Part shown: positions 43,815-57,770 of the stretch, in pieces
Position numbering within the stretch: position 1 is the stretch's first letter
Layout of the letters: each line of letters starts with the position of its first letter
Assembly (NCBI RefSeq): GCF_003031405.1
Contig: NZ_CP020469.1
Span: 2,976,001-3,040,000, forward strand
From: Halomonas sp. 'Soap Lake #6'
Lineage (GTDB): Bacteria > Pseudomonadota > Gammaproteobacteria > Pseudomonadales > Halomonadaceae
DNA length: 64,000 bases
Direction of reading: 5' to 3'
The notes under the pieces: model-generated
Database searches by the model: none
The model's input: only the letters and a program-made list of their open reading frames with translations
Told to the model about the DNA's origin: nothing
Made by a program: the position numbers and the translations under genes

Positions 43815-43973
43815 TTAGTCGGCCAGGGACACACCGTGGCTAAACCAATACGCAGCATAAACAAATGCAGCAACATCTGTTCTGCTAGCACCACTAACAC
43901 TTGCAATCTCCCACGCGCCAAACGCCGTTTCCGGTTTGGCTTGGGTCTGCTGTGGAGTGAGTGCGTTATGCAT
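43815..43973 (-). CDS. Small hypothetical protein, 52 residues
   Basis: Reads MHNALTPQQTQ through AYWFSHGVSLAD, then a double stop TAATAA. A Thr/Gln-rich start is followed by a possible amphipathic or short hydrophobic part (DVAAFVYAAYWF). TTGGAA eight bases upstream could serve as ribosome site, but weakly. It lies between the 42-residue membrane protein gene and the strong terminator on the same strand, which favours it over an overlapping 71-codon frame. Unknown family. Confidence 0.45.
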   Translation of the reverse strand: MHNALTPQQTQAKPETAFGAWEIASVSGASRTDVAAFVYAAYWFSHGVSLAD

Positions 43974-44058
43974 GAAATCGTTCCAATTCAGTAAGCTCGC
44001 CGAGGGCGATAAAATCTATACGCTTAATCCTGCCTGTATACGAGCAAAATGGCAACCA

Positions 44059-44187
44059 TCATCCGCCAAATGCTTGTATCCAACCAATTGTTGCAGGCAG
44101 CGCGCTCATACTTACCAACACCACAACGCCGAGTACAATGGAAAGCAAACCAGATTCATCTTTAAAGTTGTCATCATGATGGGCCAT
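44059..44187 (-). CDS. Small single-span membrane protein, 42 residues
   Basis: Reads MAHHDDNFKDESG then a hydrophobic span (LLSIVLGVVVLVSMSALPATIGWI) interrupted here only for description, ending QAFGG. GAGGAGG lies four bases before the ATG, a near-perfect ribosome site, which makes it a credible gene. An acidic, His-containing N-terminus precedes the membrane span. It follows fre by 92 bases on the same strand. I do not recognise a family. Confidence 0.6.
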   Translation of the reverse strand: MAHHDDNFKDESGLLSIVLGVVVLVSMSALPATIGWIQAFGG

Positions 44188-44279
44188 AAAGCCTCCTCGT
44201 TGTCGTCATGGTTACGGTCTGCGCCGTATGTCACAAAGCCGTATGTCTTAAAGCTGCGCGCCACAAAGGGCTCACCATT

Positions 44280-45074
44280 TTAGTTGGGGCGCGGCGCGTA
44301 GGCAAATACATCCGAAAACATGCGCTTGCTGCTCAGGCCTTTTCTCTCTAAGGCATCAACACAGGCGTACACCATACCCGGCGAACCCGAGAGGTAGATA
44401 TCGCAATCGCTTGGTGATATTGCCAGCCCTGTTTCAAGCCCTGTCTCAAGCCCTGTCTCAAGATCACTCTCCAGCACCAAGTCGATTCGTCCTTGATGGT
44501 GAGAAATTCGCTCGCCAGCCGCTAACGGCTCGGTAAGAGGAAACTCTGTGACTGCTTGAAAAGCAACGTTTGGGTACTGTATTGCCCACTCGCAGGCGAG
44601 ATCTTCAGCATAAAGATCACGGTGTTCGCGGTTAGCCCACCACAAAGAAATAAGTCGGCCAGGCTGTTTGCTAAGTGCCGCTTCAACAATGGCTTTCATC
44701 TGAGCAAAACCAGTACCTGCGGCGATGAGCAGCAGTGGACGTTCACTTTCCGTATCCAGCACACACTCACCGCTAGGTAGGCGCACCGTTAGCTGATTAG
44801 CTACTTGCAGAAGGTCTCGCAAGCGCACCGAATTCTCGCGCTCGGGCCAGTGCTGAATATGCAGTTCAATAATGCCATCACCACGGTCAAAGCTGGCAAT
44901 TGAAAATGGCACCCAAGTGTCATCGTCTAACTTGAGCTCTAAATACTGGCCAGGCGCATGCTGCATGGCTTCAACACGCCCTTCGAGCGTCACACCAAAT
45001 ACGTCAGGATTTAAATCTTCAACAGCGGTGACTACGCAGGTTAGCGTTTTGCACGTTAACGTCCTTGCGCTCAT
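44280..45074 (-). CDS. fre: NAD(P)H-flavin reductase (Fre/LuxG type)
   Basis: About 264 residues from ATG 45074, with AAAGAGG upstream. VPFSIASF replaces the RxYS flavin motif, PGQYLELKL lies before it, and LLLIAAGTGFAQMKAIVEA is the NAD(P) site; the end SDVFAYAP matches the family. It reduces free flavins with NAD(P)H. UbiD lies directly upstream, and fre-ubiD adjacency is known in E. coli; reduced flavin may feed UbiX, which makes the prenyl-FMN of UbiD. An insertion LETGLETGLETGL sits near residue 210. Confidence 0.88.
   Translation of the reverse strand: MSARTLTCKTLTCVVTAVEDLNPDVFGVTLEGRVEAMQHAPGQYLELKLDDDTWVPFSIASFDRGDGIIELHIQHWPERENSVRLRDLLQVANQLTVRLPSGECVLDTESERPLLLIAAGTGFAQMKAIVEAALSKQPGRLISLWWANREHRDLYAEDLACEWAIQYPNVAFQAVTEFPLTEPLAAGERISHHQGRIDLVLESDLETGLETGLETGLAISPSDCDIYLSGSPGMVYACVDALERKGLSSKRMFSDVFAYAPRPN
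44425..44460. repeat. 12-bp tandem repeat inside fre
   Basis: Three 12-bp units (44425, 44437, 44449) encode LETG three times, with a degenerate fourth. Fre homologues in general do not have it, by recollection. Confidence 0.8.
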
Positions 45075-45116
45075 GAAAGCCTCTTTGTGAAAAATCATTC
45101 AACCCGCACCGCTTTA

Positions 45117-46610
45117 TCAGCTGTGGCGAGGTGTGGGTAACGGGATATCGATGCCCAGCTCGTCCCAACGCTCGTCGACACGGGTTTTCACCGCATCATC
45201 CATCACGATAGGGGTCCCCCACTCTCGATCGGTCTCACCCGGCCACTTATTGGTGGCGTCCAACCCCATTTTGGAGCCCAGTCCGGATACCGGTGAAGCA
45301 AAGTCGAGATAGTCGATAGGCGTATTTTCCACCATCACTGTATCCCGTGCCGGGTCCATACGCGTGGTAATCGCCCACATAACATCTTCCCAGTTACGTG
45401 CATCCACATCGTCGTCCAGCACAATCACGAATTTGGTGTACATGAACTGGCGTAAGAAGCTCCACACTCCCATCATCACGCGCTTGGCATGCCCTGGGTA
45501 CTGCTTCTTCATGGTGACCACAGCCATCCGGTAGGAGCAACCTTCCGGAGGCAGGTAGAAGTCGACGATTTCGGGAAACTGCTTAACCAGAATTGGGACA
45601 AATACTTCGTTAAGCGCAACGCCTAAAATGGCGGGTTCATCGGGGGGACGGCCCGTATAGGTGGAATGATAAATGGCATCCCGCCGCATGGTCATCCGCG
45701 TAACGGTGAACACTGGAAAATGATCAACCTCGTTGTAGTACCCAGTATGATCACCAAACGGTCCTTCCGCTGCCATATCGTCGGGGTAGATAAACCCTTC
45801 AAGCATAATTTCAGCAGAGGCCGGTACGTCAAGATCAGCGTGACCACACTTCACAAGTTCGGTACGAGAACCACGCAGAAGCCCAGCAAAGGCGTATTCA
45901 GAGAGGCTATCCGGCACTGGAGTCACCGCGCCTAGAATCGTCGCTGGATCAGCTCCCAGGGCCACAGCCACCGGGAAAGGCTCGCCGGGATGCTCCTTTT
46001 GAAACTCAAGGAAATCCAGCGCGCCTCCACGGTGGGATAGCCACCGCATAATCAGGCGGTTTTTACCGATTTTTTGCTGGCGATAAATCCCCAGATTCTG
46101 ACGCTTTTTATGCGGACCTTTGGTAATAACTAAAGGCCAAGTAACCAAGGGCGCTGCGTCGCCAGGCCAACAATGCTGAATAGGCAAGCGACCTAGATCG
46201 ACTTCGTCACCGTCATACACCACTTCCTGCACAGGAGCCCGCTTGACATTCTTAGGCCCCATGCTGAGAACTTGTTTAAAAATCGGTAGCTTATCCCAGG
46301 CGTCTTTAAGCCCTTTGGGCGGATCTGGCTCTTTAAGAAAGGCCAGTAGCTTACCGACTTCACGCAGCGCCTCTACCGAATCCTGCCCCATGCCCAAGGC
46401 AACCCGTTTGGGTGTACCAAACAGATTACCCAGCAGTGGCATATCGTGGCCCTTAACATTCTCAAACAGCAACGCAGGGCCACCCGCACGTAGGGTGCGG
46501 TCGCAAATCTCGGTAATTTCCAGGTAAGGATCAACCTCTGCTTGGATTCGCTTAAGCTCGCCCTGAGCTTCAAGCGCCGCAATAAAATCGCGCAAGTCAT
46601 TATACTTCAA
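45117..46610 (-). CDS. ubiD: 3-octaprenyl-4-hydroxybenzoate carboxy-lyase
   Basis: 497 residues from TTG 46610, with GGGGAG seven bases upstream; the reading [14 protein letters not shown] fits the family start. [42 protein letters not shown] and [10 protein letters not shown] belong to the prenyl-FMN-dependent UbiD decarboxylase fold. It removes the carboxyl group in ubiquinone synthesis. It lies between rho and fre on one strand. Confidence 0.97.
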   Translation of the reverse strand: MKYNDLRDFIAALEAQGELKRIQAEVDPYLEITEICDRTLRAGGPALLFENVKGHDMPLLGNLFGTPKRVALGMGQDSVEALREVGKLLAFLKEPDPPKGLKDAWDKLPIFKQVLSMGPKNVKRAPVQEVVYDGDEVDLGRLPIQHCWPGDAAPLVTWPLVITKGPHKKRQNLGIYRQQKIGKNRLIMRWLSHRGGALDFLEFQKEHPGEPFPVAVALGADPATILGAVTPVPDSLSEYAFAGLLRGSRTELVKCGHADLDVPASAEIMLEGFIYPDDMAAEGPFGDHTGYYNEVDHFPVFTVTRMTMRRDAIYHSTYTGRPPDEPAILGVALNEVFVPILVKQFPEIVDFYLPPEGCSYRMAVVTMKKQYPGHAKRVMMGVWSFLRQFMYTKFVIVLDDDVDARNWEDVMWAITTRMDPARDTVMVENTPIDYLDFASPVSGLGSKMGLDATNKWPGETDREWGTPIVMDDAVKTRVDERWDELGIDIPLPTPRHS

Positions 46611-46665
46611 AGCACACTCCCCGGCTGGCTAAGGCGCTGCTAGCACTTGACAACAATTTCAGCGC

Positions 46666-47925
46666 TTAGCGGCGCTTCATTGCTTCAAAGAATTCCAGGT
46701 TCGTCTTGGTGTCTTTCAGACGATCAATCAAGAACTCTGTCGCGGCGGTATCTTCCATCGGGTTAAGTAGCTTGCGCAAAATCCACATGCGCTGCATTTC
46801 GTCTTCAGATGCCAACAAGTCTTCACGACGAGTGCCGCTGCGACGAATGTTAATGGCAGGGAATACACGCTTTTCAGCCAGCTTGCGATCAAGGTGCGCC
46901 TCCATGTTACCGGTGCCCTTAAACTCTTCGAAGATGACCTCGTCCATTTTCGAGCCGGTATCTACCAGCGCGGTGGCGATAATCGTCAGGCTACCGCCCT
47001 CTTCGATATTACGTGCGGCACCAAAGAAGCGTTTCGGCTTTTCAAGCGCGTGGGCGTCCACACCACCCGTCAGTACTTTGCCTGAGCTAGGCACAACGGT
47101 GTTGTAGGCACGGGCCAAGCGAGTAATAGAGTCGAGTAGAATCACCACATCTTTTTTGTGCTCAACCAGACGCTTGGCTTTTTCGATAACCATTTCTGCA
47201 ACCTGCACGTGGCGGGCAGGCGGTTCATCGAAGGTAGAGGCGACCACTTCACCGCGCACGGTGCGCGACATCTCAGTGACTTCCTCTGGGCGCTCGTCGA
47301 TCAGCAGTACGATCAGATGGCACTCTGGGTTATTACGCGTAATGGATGTCGCAATATTCTGCAGCATCAGCGTCTTACCCGCTTTGGGCGGAGATACCAG
47401 CAGACCACGTTGGCCTTTACCAATCGGCGCGGTCAAATCAATGATCCGAGCGGTAAGGTCTTCCGTGGAGCCGTTACCGATCTCCATGCGCATCCGGTCG
47501 TCCGGGAACAGCGGCGTTAAGTTCTCAAAGAGAATCTTATGCTTGGCATTTTCGGGACGGTCAAAGTTGATCTGGCTAACTTTGAGCAGGGCAAAGTAGC
47601 GCTCGCCTTCTTTAGGCGGGCGAATTTTGCCGGAAATGGAGTCGCCTTTACGCAGATTGAAACGACGAATCTGTGACGGCGATACGTAGATATCATCCGG
47701 TCCGGCGAGATAGGAACTGTCGGCGCTGCGCAGGAAGCCGAAGCCATCCTGAAGAATTTCCAGCACACCATCACCATAAATATCCTCACCGCTTTTTGCA
47801 TGCTTTTTGAGGATGGCGAAAATGATGTCCTGCTTGCGCGAACGGGCTAAGTTGTCGATACCCATTTCGCGGGCGATATCGAGCAGCTCGGGAACGGGTT
47901 TTTGCTTGAGTTCAGTGAGATTCAT
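46666..47925 (-). CDS. rho: Transcription termination factor Rho
   Basis: 419 residues. [18 protein letters not shown] is the N-terminal helical domain, GFGFLRS the RNA-binding cold-shock fold, [11 protein letters not shown] the Walker A loop, and [15 protein letters not shown] holds Walker B and the Q-loop region. It forms the hexameric RNA-dependent ATPase that releases RNA polymerase. The upstream 480 bases are an untranslated leader region, where Rho autoregulation would be expected. Confidence 0.98.
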   Translation of the reverse strand: MNLTELKQKPVPELLDIAREMGIDNLARSRKQDIIFAILKKHAKSGEDIYGDGVLEILQDGFGFLRSADSSYLAGPDDIYVSPSQIRRFNLRKGDSISGKIRPPKEGERYFALLKVSQINFDRPENAKHKILFENLTPLFPDDRMRMEIGNGSTEDLTARIIDLTAPIGKGQRGLLVSPPKAGKTLMLQNIATSITRNNPECHLIVLLIDERPEEVTEMSRTVRGEVVASTFDEPPARHVQVAEMVIEKAKRLVEHKKDVVILLDSITRLARAYNTVVPSSGKVLTGGVDAHALEKPKRFFGAARNIEEGGSLTIIATALVDTGSKMDEVIFEEFKGTGNMEAHLDRKLAEKRVFPAINIRRSGTRREDLLASEDEMQRMWILRKLLNPMEDTAATEFLIDRLKDTKTNLEFFEAMKRR

Positions 47926-48408
47926 CGGTGTGTTAGAAAGTTGCTCATGAAAGCTGGGCGCTAAGCGCCGGGAATAAGACAGGAGGCGAGGATATACCGC
48001 CGAGTGATGCGTTCAGAACCCCGTCTAGGCACACACTCAGATATTGAAAGCTGGGCAACCGTAACTCAGATACCAAAAAGAAGTGGCGGCATCAATGACT
48101 GCTTAGCATGAGGGTGCTAATAAACTAGTTAATCTGATTGGCACAGAAAAATGCTGTTTCAGTGGGTTATCTGACGACTTGGAAATCTGGCTGATGCCAT
48201 CTAGATACGTACTGATAAATACATACTGCTAGATACATTCTGCTCGGTGTACCCGAGTAAACGCGCTTATTTGATAGACAAACAAGCTAGCTCGGATCAA
48301 GCCAGTAGTTCGATGGTAGTCAAGGCCTGCGATAAACGCAAGCCTTTGGCAATTGACAATAGTCAGAGGGCGCCGCAACCTTGGCTTAGCCACTAAGAAG
48401 GATAGCTC
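47926..48408. other. Divergent rho/ppx intergenic region
   Basis: No gene was found in 483 bases. trxA, often upstream of rho, is not here. A short hairpin GGCGCTAAGCGCC lies near 47958. Around 48202-48245, CTAGATAC is repeated with spacing of about 30. It should hold the promoter and long leader of rho and the ppx promoter (a TTGACA occurs at 48353, without a clear -10). Confidence 0.5.
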
Positions 48409-49947
48409 ATGCCACAGGACATTTCGCTCCCAACCACCACTTTAAATGATGACATTGACCAAGGTGAACCACAGCGCTTAGCCGCAATAGACCTAGGCTC
48501 TAATAGCTTTCATCTACTGGTGGCCAACTACCAGAATGAACGACTCCAAGTAGTTGCCCGCATGGGGGAAAAAGTGCAGTTAGCCGCAGGGCTAGATGAG
48601 CAAGGCAGCCTAAACGAAGCTGCTATGCAAAGAGCACTAGACTGTTTAGGCCGATTCGCACCCTTCTTAAAGGATATCGAAGAGGCCAATCTACGCGTAG
48701 TGGGCACCAACGCGCTACGCGATGCCGATAATAGTCAAACCTTTATCGAGCGCGCCGAGGCACAGCTCGGCCACCCAATCGAAATTATTGCTGGCCGTGA
48801 AGAGGCTCGCCTGATTTATTTGGGGGCTGCTCACGCATTGGCGGAAAATGGCCGTCGTTTAATTGTCGATATCGGCGGAGGATCCACCGAGTTTATTATT
48901 GGCGAAGCCTTTGAGCCCAAAGCGTTAGAAAGCCTGAGAATGGGTTGCGTAACCTTTAGTGGTCGTTTTTTCCCTGATGGAGAGCTAAGCGAGAAACGCA
49001 TGCGCCGTGCTGAGCTGGCCGCCCTTTCGGAATTAGCCAACATCCAGCGCCCCTACCAACGCTTAGGCTGGGATGACCCAGTGGGCTCTAGCGGCACCAT
49101 TAAAGCGGCTGCCAGCGTGCTGCATGCCTACGGGGATACTCCCCAGGAGGGCGTTATTACCCGTAGCGGGCTAAAAAAGCTACGCGAGCGACTGCTCAAA
49201 TGTAAGCAATTGGATAAAGTCGAGCTCGATGGCCTAAAGCCCGACCGAGCAAAAGTGTTCCCAGCAGGTATTGCCATACTTTGCGCAGTCTTTGAAGCCT
49301 TCAATCTCACGCAGATGCGTTTTGCCGACGGCGCTCTACGAGAAGGTGTGCTATATGACATGGCCGGGCGCAATAGCGCCGAGGACACCCGCTCCAAAAC
49401 GCTGGAAATGCTCAAACGGGTTTACGATGTGGACACACGGCAAGCAGAGAATGTCGCAGATACAGCAGCGCGACTCTTTGCCAAAGTTAAGCAGCCCTGG
49501 GGGCTAACAAAGCAGCAGGGCCACTACTTGCAGTGGGCAAGCAACGTGCATGAAATTGGCCTGGCCATTTCCCATAGCCAGTTCCATCGTCATGGTGCTT
49601 ACTTGCTGGAGCATTCAGATCTCGCTGGTTTTTCACGTCCAGAGCAGCGCTTACTCGCATTTTTAGTACGCGCCCACCGGCGTAAATTCCCGCTAAAAGA
49701 GTGGCAGGCCCTCCCCGCCGCACAGCAAGCAAGCAGCGCTAAGCTTGCCCGCTTATTGCGTTTGGCTGTGTTAATTAACCATTCACGGCCAGAAAGCGCC
49801 CCACCGCTGCCAGACATTAGCACAGGGGGAGCGGCGCTCACCATTACGCTGCCCGCCAGCGATGAACCTACACTGCTAAGTACCGATATAGAGCAGGAGC
49901 AGACGTATATGGCAGCAGCTGGATTTACACTTACCGTGCTGGAGTAG
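48409..49947 (+). CDS. ppx: Exopolyphosphatase
   Basis: 512 residues. AAIDLGSNSFHLLVA at residue 25 and DIGGGSTEFIIGEAF near 165 are the two phosphate-binding motifs of the Ppx/GppA actin-fold family; GREEARLIYLG and SSGTIKAAASV agree. The C-terminal HD-like helical part gives the full Ppx length. It splits terminal phosphates from polyphosphate. AAGGA precedes the ATG. The 3' end overlaps that of tilS by 17 bases on the other strand. Confidence 0.93.
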   Translation: MPQDISLPTTTLNDDIDQGEPQRLAAIDLGSNSFHLLVANYQNERLQVVARMGEKVQLAAGLDEQGSLNEAAMQRALDCLGRFAPFLKDIEEANLRVVGTNALRDADNSQTFIERAEAQLGHPIEIIAGREEARLIYLGAAHALAENGRRLIVDIGGGSTEFIIGEAFEPKALESLRMGCVTFSGRFFPDGELSEKRMRRAELAALSELANIQRPYQRLGWDDPVGSSGTIKAAASVLHAYGDTPQEGVITRSGLKKLRERLLKCKQLDKVELDGLKPDRAKVFPAGIAILCAVFEAFNLTQMRFADGALREGVLYDMAGRNSAEDTRSKTLEMLKRVYDVDTRQAENVADTAARLFAKVKQPWGLTKQQGHYLQWASNVHEIGLAISHSQFHRHGAYLLEHSDLAGFSRPEQRLLAFLVRAHRRKFPLKEWQALPAAQQASSAKLARLLRLAVLINHSRPESAPPLPDISTGGAALTITLPASDEPTLLSTDIEQEQTYMAAAGFTLTVLE

Positions 49948-51214
49948 TCACAAAAACAACGTCCTTCGCCTGCCATAGTACCCGGTCAGGCGGTTGTAGA
50001 ACGCCAACACACGCATCGCCCTCAAGCACCACCACCAACCGCATACGCTCCCACGGCGGCAGCTCGCTCTCTTGCAGCAGCCGCTTTACATCCCGGCGGC
50101 CACGCCCTGGTAAGTTGATGACTTCTCCCCCCTGGCGCCAGCGCAGTGTCACCGAGCGGGCCATGGGCATTGAAACGTTAAGCTCTCCCAGAGGGGTGGG
50201 CAGCCCCGGCTGACCATCCCAAACGGTTTCCCAGGCTGGCAATGGCTGTAGAGCAGGCATCAAGTAGAGGCGCTGCCGCCATATCCTGGCCTCAACCCCC
50301 TGCCACTCCAGCTTAACCTGTGCATCATTGGCTGCTGCTAGCTGTGCCAGCAAGCTTTCTAAGCGCTTTTGAGGCGGAGTGGGGAAGCCTAACTGTTGGC
50401 AAAGGGTGCGTACCAATAGACGCTGGCGGGGTACGCTATGCTGGCTTAGCGCGGCAGCATCGAGACTGTTTGTACCAGTAGCGAGGCTGGACAGCTCATT
50501 CGTCGCGTACTCGGCTAATAACTGGTCAGCCTCCCCTGCGTGCTGGGCACTTTTTGCCAGCGAGTATGCCGCCTCTGGCCAGCGCTCTTGAAGCAGTGGC
50601 ATCACCAGGTGGCGCAGTCGATTGCGGTCGAAGGCTACATCACGATTGGTGGGGTCTTCACACCAGCTTAGCGCCAACCCATGGGCAGCGTCAGTAAGGG
50701 TCTGTCTACTGACACTCAGCCAAGGGCGCAGCAGCGTAATACCTTGCCATTCGCGCCGGTAGGGCATGCCTGCCAAGCCACGAATGCCACTGCCGCGCAG
50801 CGCGGCCAGAAGCAGCGTCTCCGCTTGGTCATCCTGGTGCTGGGCCAACCAGAGCGTATCGCCAGCAGGAATGTGCTGTATAAACGCCTGATAGCGCACG
50901 CGTCGTGCAGCTGCCTCTAGCCCCTCGCCATTGGCATCCACAACGACGTTAGCAGTCACTAACGATACGCCCAGCGCATCACATAGTGTCTGGCAGTGCG
51001 CTGCGAAGGCGTTAGCCGCCGACTGCAAGCCATGATTGATGTGAATAGCGTGCAGCGTGCGCCCCGCATTTTGACAAACCTGAGCAGCCAACGTCAGCAA
51101 TAACGAGGAGTCCAACCCGCCAGAAAGCGCCACCCAAATAGTACGCCCCGGCGGGGTTTCCGCCAGGGCGTTGTTTAGCAAGCGTAGCAGCGGCTTAGGC
51201 AGCTGGGGCGCCAT
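49931..51214 (-). CDS. tilS: tRNA(Ile)-lysidine synthase
   Basis: 427 residues. The PP-loop [10 protein letters not shown] lies at about residues 31-40, ATP pyrophosphatase-like motifs follow ([36 protein letters not shown]), and the C-terminal TilS domain is present. It adds lysine to cytidine 34 of tRNA-Ile(CAU). The start overlaps the accA end by 20 bases, so the two are coupled. Ribosome site weak. Confidence 0.96.
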   Translation of the reverse strand: MAPQLPKPLLRLLNNALAETPPGRTIWVALSGGLDSSLLLTLAAQVCQNAGRTLHAIHINHGLQSAANAFAAHCQTLCDALGVSLVTANVVVDANGEGLEAAARRVRYQAFIQHIPAGDTLWLAQHQDDQAETLLLAALRGSGIRGLAGMPYRREWQGITLLRPWLSVSRQTLTDAAHGLALSWCEDPTNRDVAFDRNRLRHLVMPLLQERWPEAAYSLAKSAQHAGEADQLLAEYATNELSSLATGTNSLDAAALSQHSVPRQRLLVRTLCQQLGFPTPPQKRLESLLAQLAAANDAQVKLEWQGVEARIWRQRLYLMPALQPLPAWETVWDGQPGLPTPLGELNVSMPMARSVTLRWRQGGEVINLPGRGRRDVKRLLQESELPPWERMRLVVVLEGDACVGVLQPPDRVLWQAKDVVFVTTPAR

Positions 51215-52151
51215 AGCTCATTAGGCGCTTGTAGCGACGCTCAAGTAGCGCATCGCTATCTAGGCTTTGTAGGCGATCAAGGCTGCCCGTCAATGCTTCT
51301 TTAACACGCTCAGCGGTGGTCAACGGGTGGCGATGCGCGCCGCCCAGAGGCTCTTTGATCAGTTCGTCTACAAAGCCCAGCTCTTTCAGACGCTCAGCGG
51401 TGATCCCCATCGCCTGGGCAGCATCAGACGCTTTTTCGGCGCTCTTCCACAGGATAGAGGCACAGCCTTCAGGGGAGATCACCGAATAGGTGGAGTACTG
51501 CAGCATATGCAGCTCGTCACACACGCCAATAGCTAACGCGCCACCTGAGCCACCTTCGCCAACAACGGAAGAAATAATCGGCGTTTTTAATCGCGACATA
51601 ACGGCCAGGTTGTAGGCAATGGCCTCAGACTGGCCACGCTCTTCTGCATCAATACCGGGGTAAGCCCCAGGCGTATCAATAAACGTCAGAATAGGCATCT
51701 TAAAGCGCTCGGCCATTTCCATCAGACGGCAGGCTTTACGGTAGCCTTCAGGACGCGGCATGCCGAAGTTGCGACGCACTTTCTCTTTTACATCGCGACC
51801 TTTTTGATGACCAATAACCATCACTGGTTGATCGTTCAAGCGGGCAATACCACCCACTAACGCAGCGTCATCAGCAAAATTACGGTCGCCGTGCAACTCA
51901 TCAAAATCGGTAAAAATATACTCAAGATAATCCAGCGTGTAAGGACGCTGGGGGTGGCGGGAGATCTGGGAAACCTGCCAGGGGGTTAAATCCTTGAAGA
52001 TCGATTCCGTTAACTTGCGACTTTTCTCCTCCAGCCGTGAAATTTCATCGGAGAGATTTACCTGGCTGTCGGAACTGACCAAACGCAGCTCCTCAATTTT
52101 TGCCTGAAGTTCGGCAATGGGCTGTTCAAAATCGAGATAGTTAGGATTCAT
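51195..52151 (-). CDS. accA: Acetyl-CoA carboxylase carboxyltransferase subunit alpha
   Basis: 318 residues from ATG 52151, where [23 protein letters not shown] is the family start; an upstream ATG adds residues not in the family. The carboxyltransferase core shows [34 protein letters not shown] and [17 protein letters not shown]. With AccD it transfers carbon dioxide from biotin to acetyl-CoA. It follows dnaE as in many gammaproteobacteria. Confidence 0.97.
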   Translation of the reverse strand: MNPNYLDFEQPIAELQAKIEELRLVSSDSQVNLSDEISRLEEKSRKLTESIFKDLTPWQVSQISRHPQRPYTLDYLEYIFTDFDELHGDRNFADDAALVGGIARLNDQPVMVIGHQKGRDVKEKVRRNFGMPRPEGYRKACRLMEMAERFKMPILTFIDTPGAYPGIDAEERGQSEAIAYNLAVMSRLKTPIISSVVGEGGSGGALAIGVCDELHMLQYSTYSVISPEGCASILWKSAEKASDAAQAMGITAERLKELGFVDELIKEPLGGAHRHPLTTAERVKEALTGSLDRLQSLDSDALLERRYKRLMSYGAPAA

Positions 52152-52317
52152 CGGCTCTGCCTGTAAGCTGCCTATAAAAAAAAGAAGCCTTGTCGAAACG
52201 AGCATCTAATGGGGTGTATTATCGCACCCTAACCCTGCCACGCAAGGCAATGCCTATTCAATTACTGGTTAGCTGCCACCCAGATAACATGGCAGCCTAT
52301 CTATTCTTAGCAATACT

Positions 52318-55821
<3,504 letters not shown>

Positions 55822-55863
55822 GGGACTCTCAGCAAAATTGCTAGGCAAATAAAATAGTAAAGC

Positions 55864-56481
55864 TTACAGCAGTGCTAACTGACGCTGTACAGGCGCAAAA
55901 CTGCGGCGATGCTCGGCAAGCGGGCCATGGGCGGCCAGTGCTGCCAAGTGCTCTTTCGTTGGATAGCCCTTATGGCGGGCGAAACCATACTCAGGATAGC
56001 GCATATCCAGTGCTACCATCTGTGCGTCTCGAGAGACTTTAGCCAAAATAGACGCTGCGGCAATGGCCGGGTGGCGTGCATCCCCTTTCACCACAGCCTG
56101 CCCAGGCAGTGGATGCCCTGGCATCCGGTTGCCATCTACCAGCAGGTAGTGCGCCTCTGGGACCAGTGCATCAATGGCGCGGCACATGGCTAGATGAGTA
56201 GCATGATAAATATTGAGTTGATCGACCTCAGCAGCACTCGCCTCGGCCACAGCAAACGCCAACGCTCGCTCACGGATCTGCATATCCAGTGCTTCTCGTT
56301 TACGAGCAGTGAGCTTTTTGGAGTCTGCAAGGCCCTCAATAGGTCGCGAGGGGTCAAGAATCACAGCCGCAGCAACGACACTTCCAATAAGTGGTCCACG
56401 GCCTACTTCGTCAACGCCAGCCAAGCGATCACCCTGATAGTCAATCACTAGCACTGGATAATCAGTGGATTTAACGGCCAT
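55864..56481 (-). CDS. rnhB: Ribonuclease HII
   Basis: 205 residues from ATG 56481, with GGGAG six bases upstream; a longer frame would translate the lpxB repeat and is rejected. [14 protein letters not shown] gives the catalytic Asp-Glu pair, followed by [20 protein letters not shown] and [21 protein letters not shown]. It nicks RNA in RNA/DNA hybrids and removes single ribonucleotides. The start overlaps lpxB's end by 11 bases. Confidence 0.97.
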   Translation of the reverse strand: MAVKSTDYPVLVIDYQGDRLAGVDEVGRGPLIGSVVAAAVILDPSRPIEGLADSKKLTARKREALDMQIRERALAFAVAEASAAEVDQLNIYHATHLAMCRAIDALVPEAHYLLVDGNRMPGHPLPGQAVVKGDARHPAIAAASILAKVSRDAQMVALDMRYPEYGFARHKGYPTKEHLAALAAHGPLAEHRRSFAPVQRQLALL

Positions 56482-57739
56482 GCCTACTCCCTTCACTGGA
56501 AGCGCTCTCTTGGCTATCCAGCTTGCTATGACTATCCAGACTATCCAGCTTGCTATGACTATCCAGCTTACGATCCGTCTTACTATCCAGCGAGTCACCA
56601 ACTACCAGGGCGGTAATTGCCTGGGCGGCGCGCTGGCTGGCATTGCGCTGCAGAGTTTGGTGCATGGTAGCAAAGCGTGCTTCTAGCGCATGCCGCGTCT
56701 CATCATCGCCCAACAGTCGATCAAGCTGATCAGCAATTGCTTGTGGCGTTGCGGATTGCTGAATTAGCTCAGGCACCAAACTCTCTTGAGCGATCAGGTT
56801 AGGTAGGGAAATCCACTGGGTTTTCACTAATCGCTTGGCCAGCCAGTGGGTAGCAGGAGCCATTTTGTAGGCCACCAGCATGGCGCGATGGCAGAGCATC
56901 GCTTCAAGAGCAGCAGTACCCGAAGCAAGCAGTACCGCATCACTGGCTACCATGGCCTCACGGGCCTGGCCTTCCAGCAGCGTTACACGTTCGCTCAATG
57001 CAGGGTAATCAGCCAGTAGTTGGCTAATCTCTTGATAGCGCTGGTGAGTGGCCGCCGGAATCACCACATGCAACAACGGATATCGTTGGCAGAGCAGTTC
57101 GGCAGCGCGTAAAAACGTATCGCCCAAAAAGCGTATTTCGTTGCCCCGTGAGCCAGGCAATAGCGCTACAACAGGTGCCTGTGTGGGCAGCCCCAGTGCT
57201 TGACGCGCGCCTGCACGATCGTTCTCAAGGGGCAGCTCATCAGCCAGCGGGTGACCCACAAAGGCCACGGGAACGTGATGAGCATGATAAAAGTCTGCTT
57301 CAAAAGGCAGTAGCGTTAGCATGCCATTAACGGCTTTGGCGATCTTTTTGACCCGCCCCTGCCGCCATGCCCACACCGAAGGGCTAACATAGTGGGCAGT
57401 TTTAAGCCCGGCCTCACGCAGCTGTTTTTCTAGGCCAATATTGAAGTCGGGAGCATCAATACCAATCATGATATCGGGCTGCCAGGCGATAGCCTCTTCA
57501 CGTAGCGTACGGCGCACGCGAATCAGTTCAGGCAGGTGCTTTACAACCTCAACCAAGCCCATCACCGATAGGGTTTCAAGGGGAAAGCGACTGGTCAGCC
57601 CCTGGGCTTCCATGCGGGGTCCACCCATCCCACGGAACTCCACCTCTGGGTGGCGGGCGCGAAGCTCTAACATAAGTCCAGCACCTAAAATATCGCCGGA
57701 GAGCTCGCCTGCCACAAGGTATACGCGTTGCAGTGTCAT
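56471..57739 (-). CDS. lpxB: Lipid-A-disaccharide synthase
   Basis: 422 residues from ATG 57739 ([20 protein letters not shown]), the family start; upstream codons would run into lpxA. The GT-B glycosyltransferase motifs include [14 protein letters not shown] and [14 protein letters not shown]. It joins UDP-diacylglucosamine and lipid X. The C-terminus extends about 35 residues beyond the E. coli protein and is made of [13 protein letters not shown] repeats encoded by a 27-bp tandem repeat. Confidence 0.96.
   Translation of the reverse strand: MTLQRVYLVAGELSGDILGAGLMLELRARHPEVEFRGMGGPRMEAQGLTSRFPLETLSVMGLVEVVKHLPELIRVRRTLREEAIAWQPDIMIGIDAPDFNIGLEKQLREAGLKTAHYVSPSVWAWRQGRVKKIAKAVNGMLTLLPFEADFYHAHHVPVAFVGHPLADELPLENDRAGARQALGLPTQAPVVALLPGSRGNEIRFLGDTFLRAAELLCQRYPLLHVVIPAATHQRYQEISQLLADYPALSERVTLLEGQAREAMVASDAVLLASGTAALEAMLCHRAMLVAYKMAPATHWLAKRLVKTQWISLPNLIAQESLVPELIQQSATPQAIADQLDRLLGDDETRHALEARFATMHQTLQRNASQRAAQAITALVVGDSLDSKTDRKLDSHSKLDSLDSHSKLDSQESASSEGSRHGR
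56514..56567. repeat. 27-bp tandem repeat at the lpxB 3' end
   Basis: Two 27-bp copies (56514-56540 and 56541-56567) differ at one position; each contains CTATCCAG twice, and further CTATCCAG occurs at 56583-56590. It encodes a hydrophilic Ser/Lys/Leu/Asp tail. Confidence 0.8.
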
Positions 57740-57770
57740 AGTGACGGGAAAACCGGTTGGGTGTGAGTTG

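Noticed and set aside
43706..43921. 71-codon minus-strand frame before the DAHP synthase leader
   Set aside because: It runs through the 17-bp terminator stem and overlaps the better-placed 52-codon frame; no ribosome site.
47156..47599. 147-codon frame antisense to rho
   Set aside because: Shadow of the rho gene caused by its codon pattern; no ribosome site and no family.
56482..56601. Forty-residue N-terminal extension of RnhB rich in Ile, Val and Trp
   Set aside because: It is the lpxB repeat read in another frame; the ATG at 56481 has a proper ribosome site and the family start.
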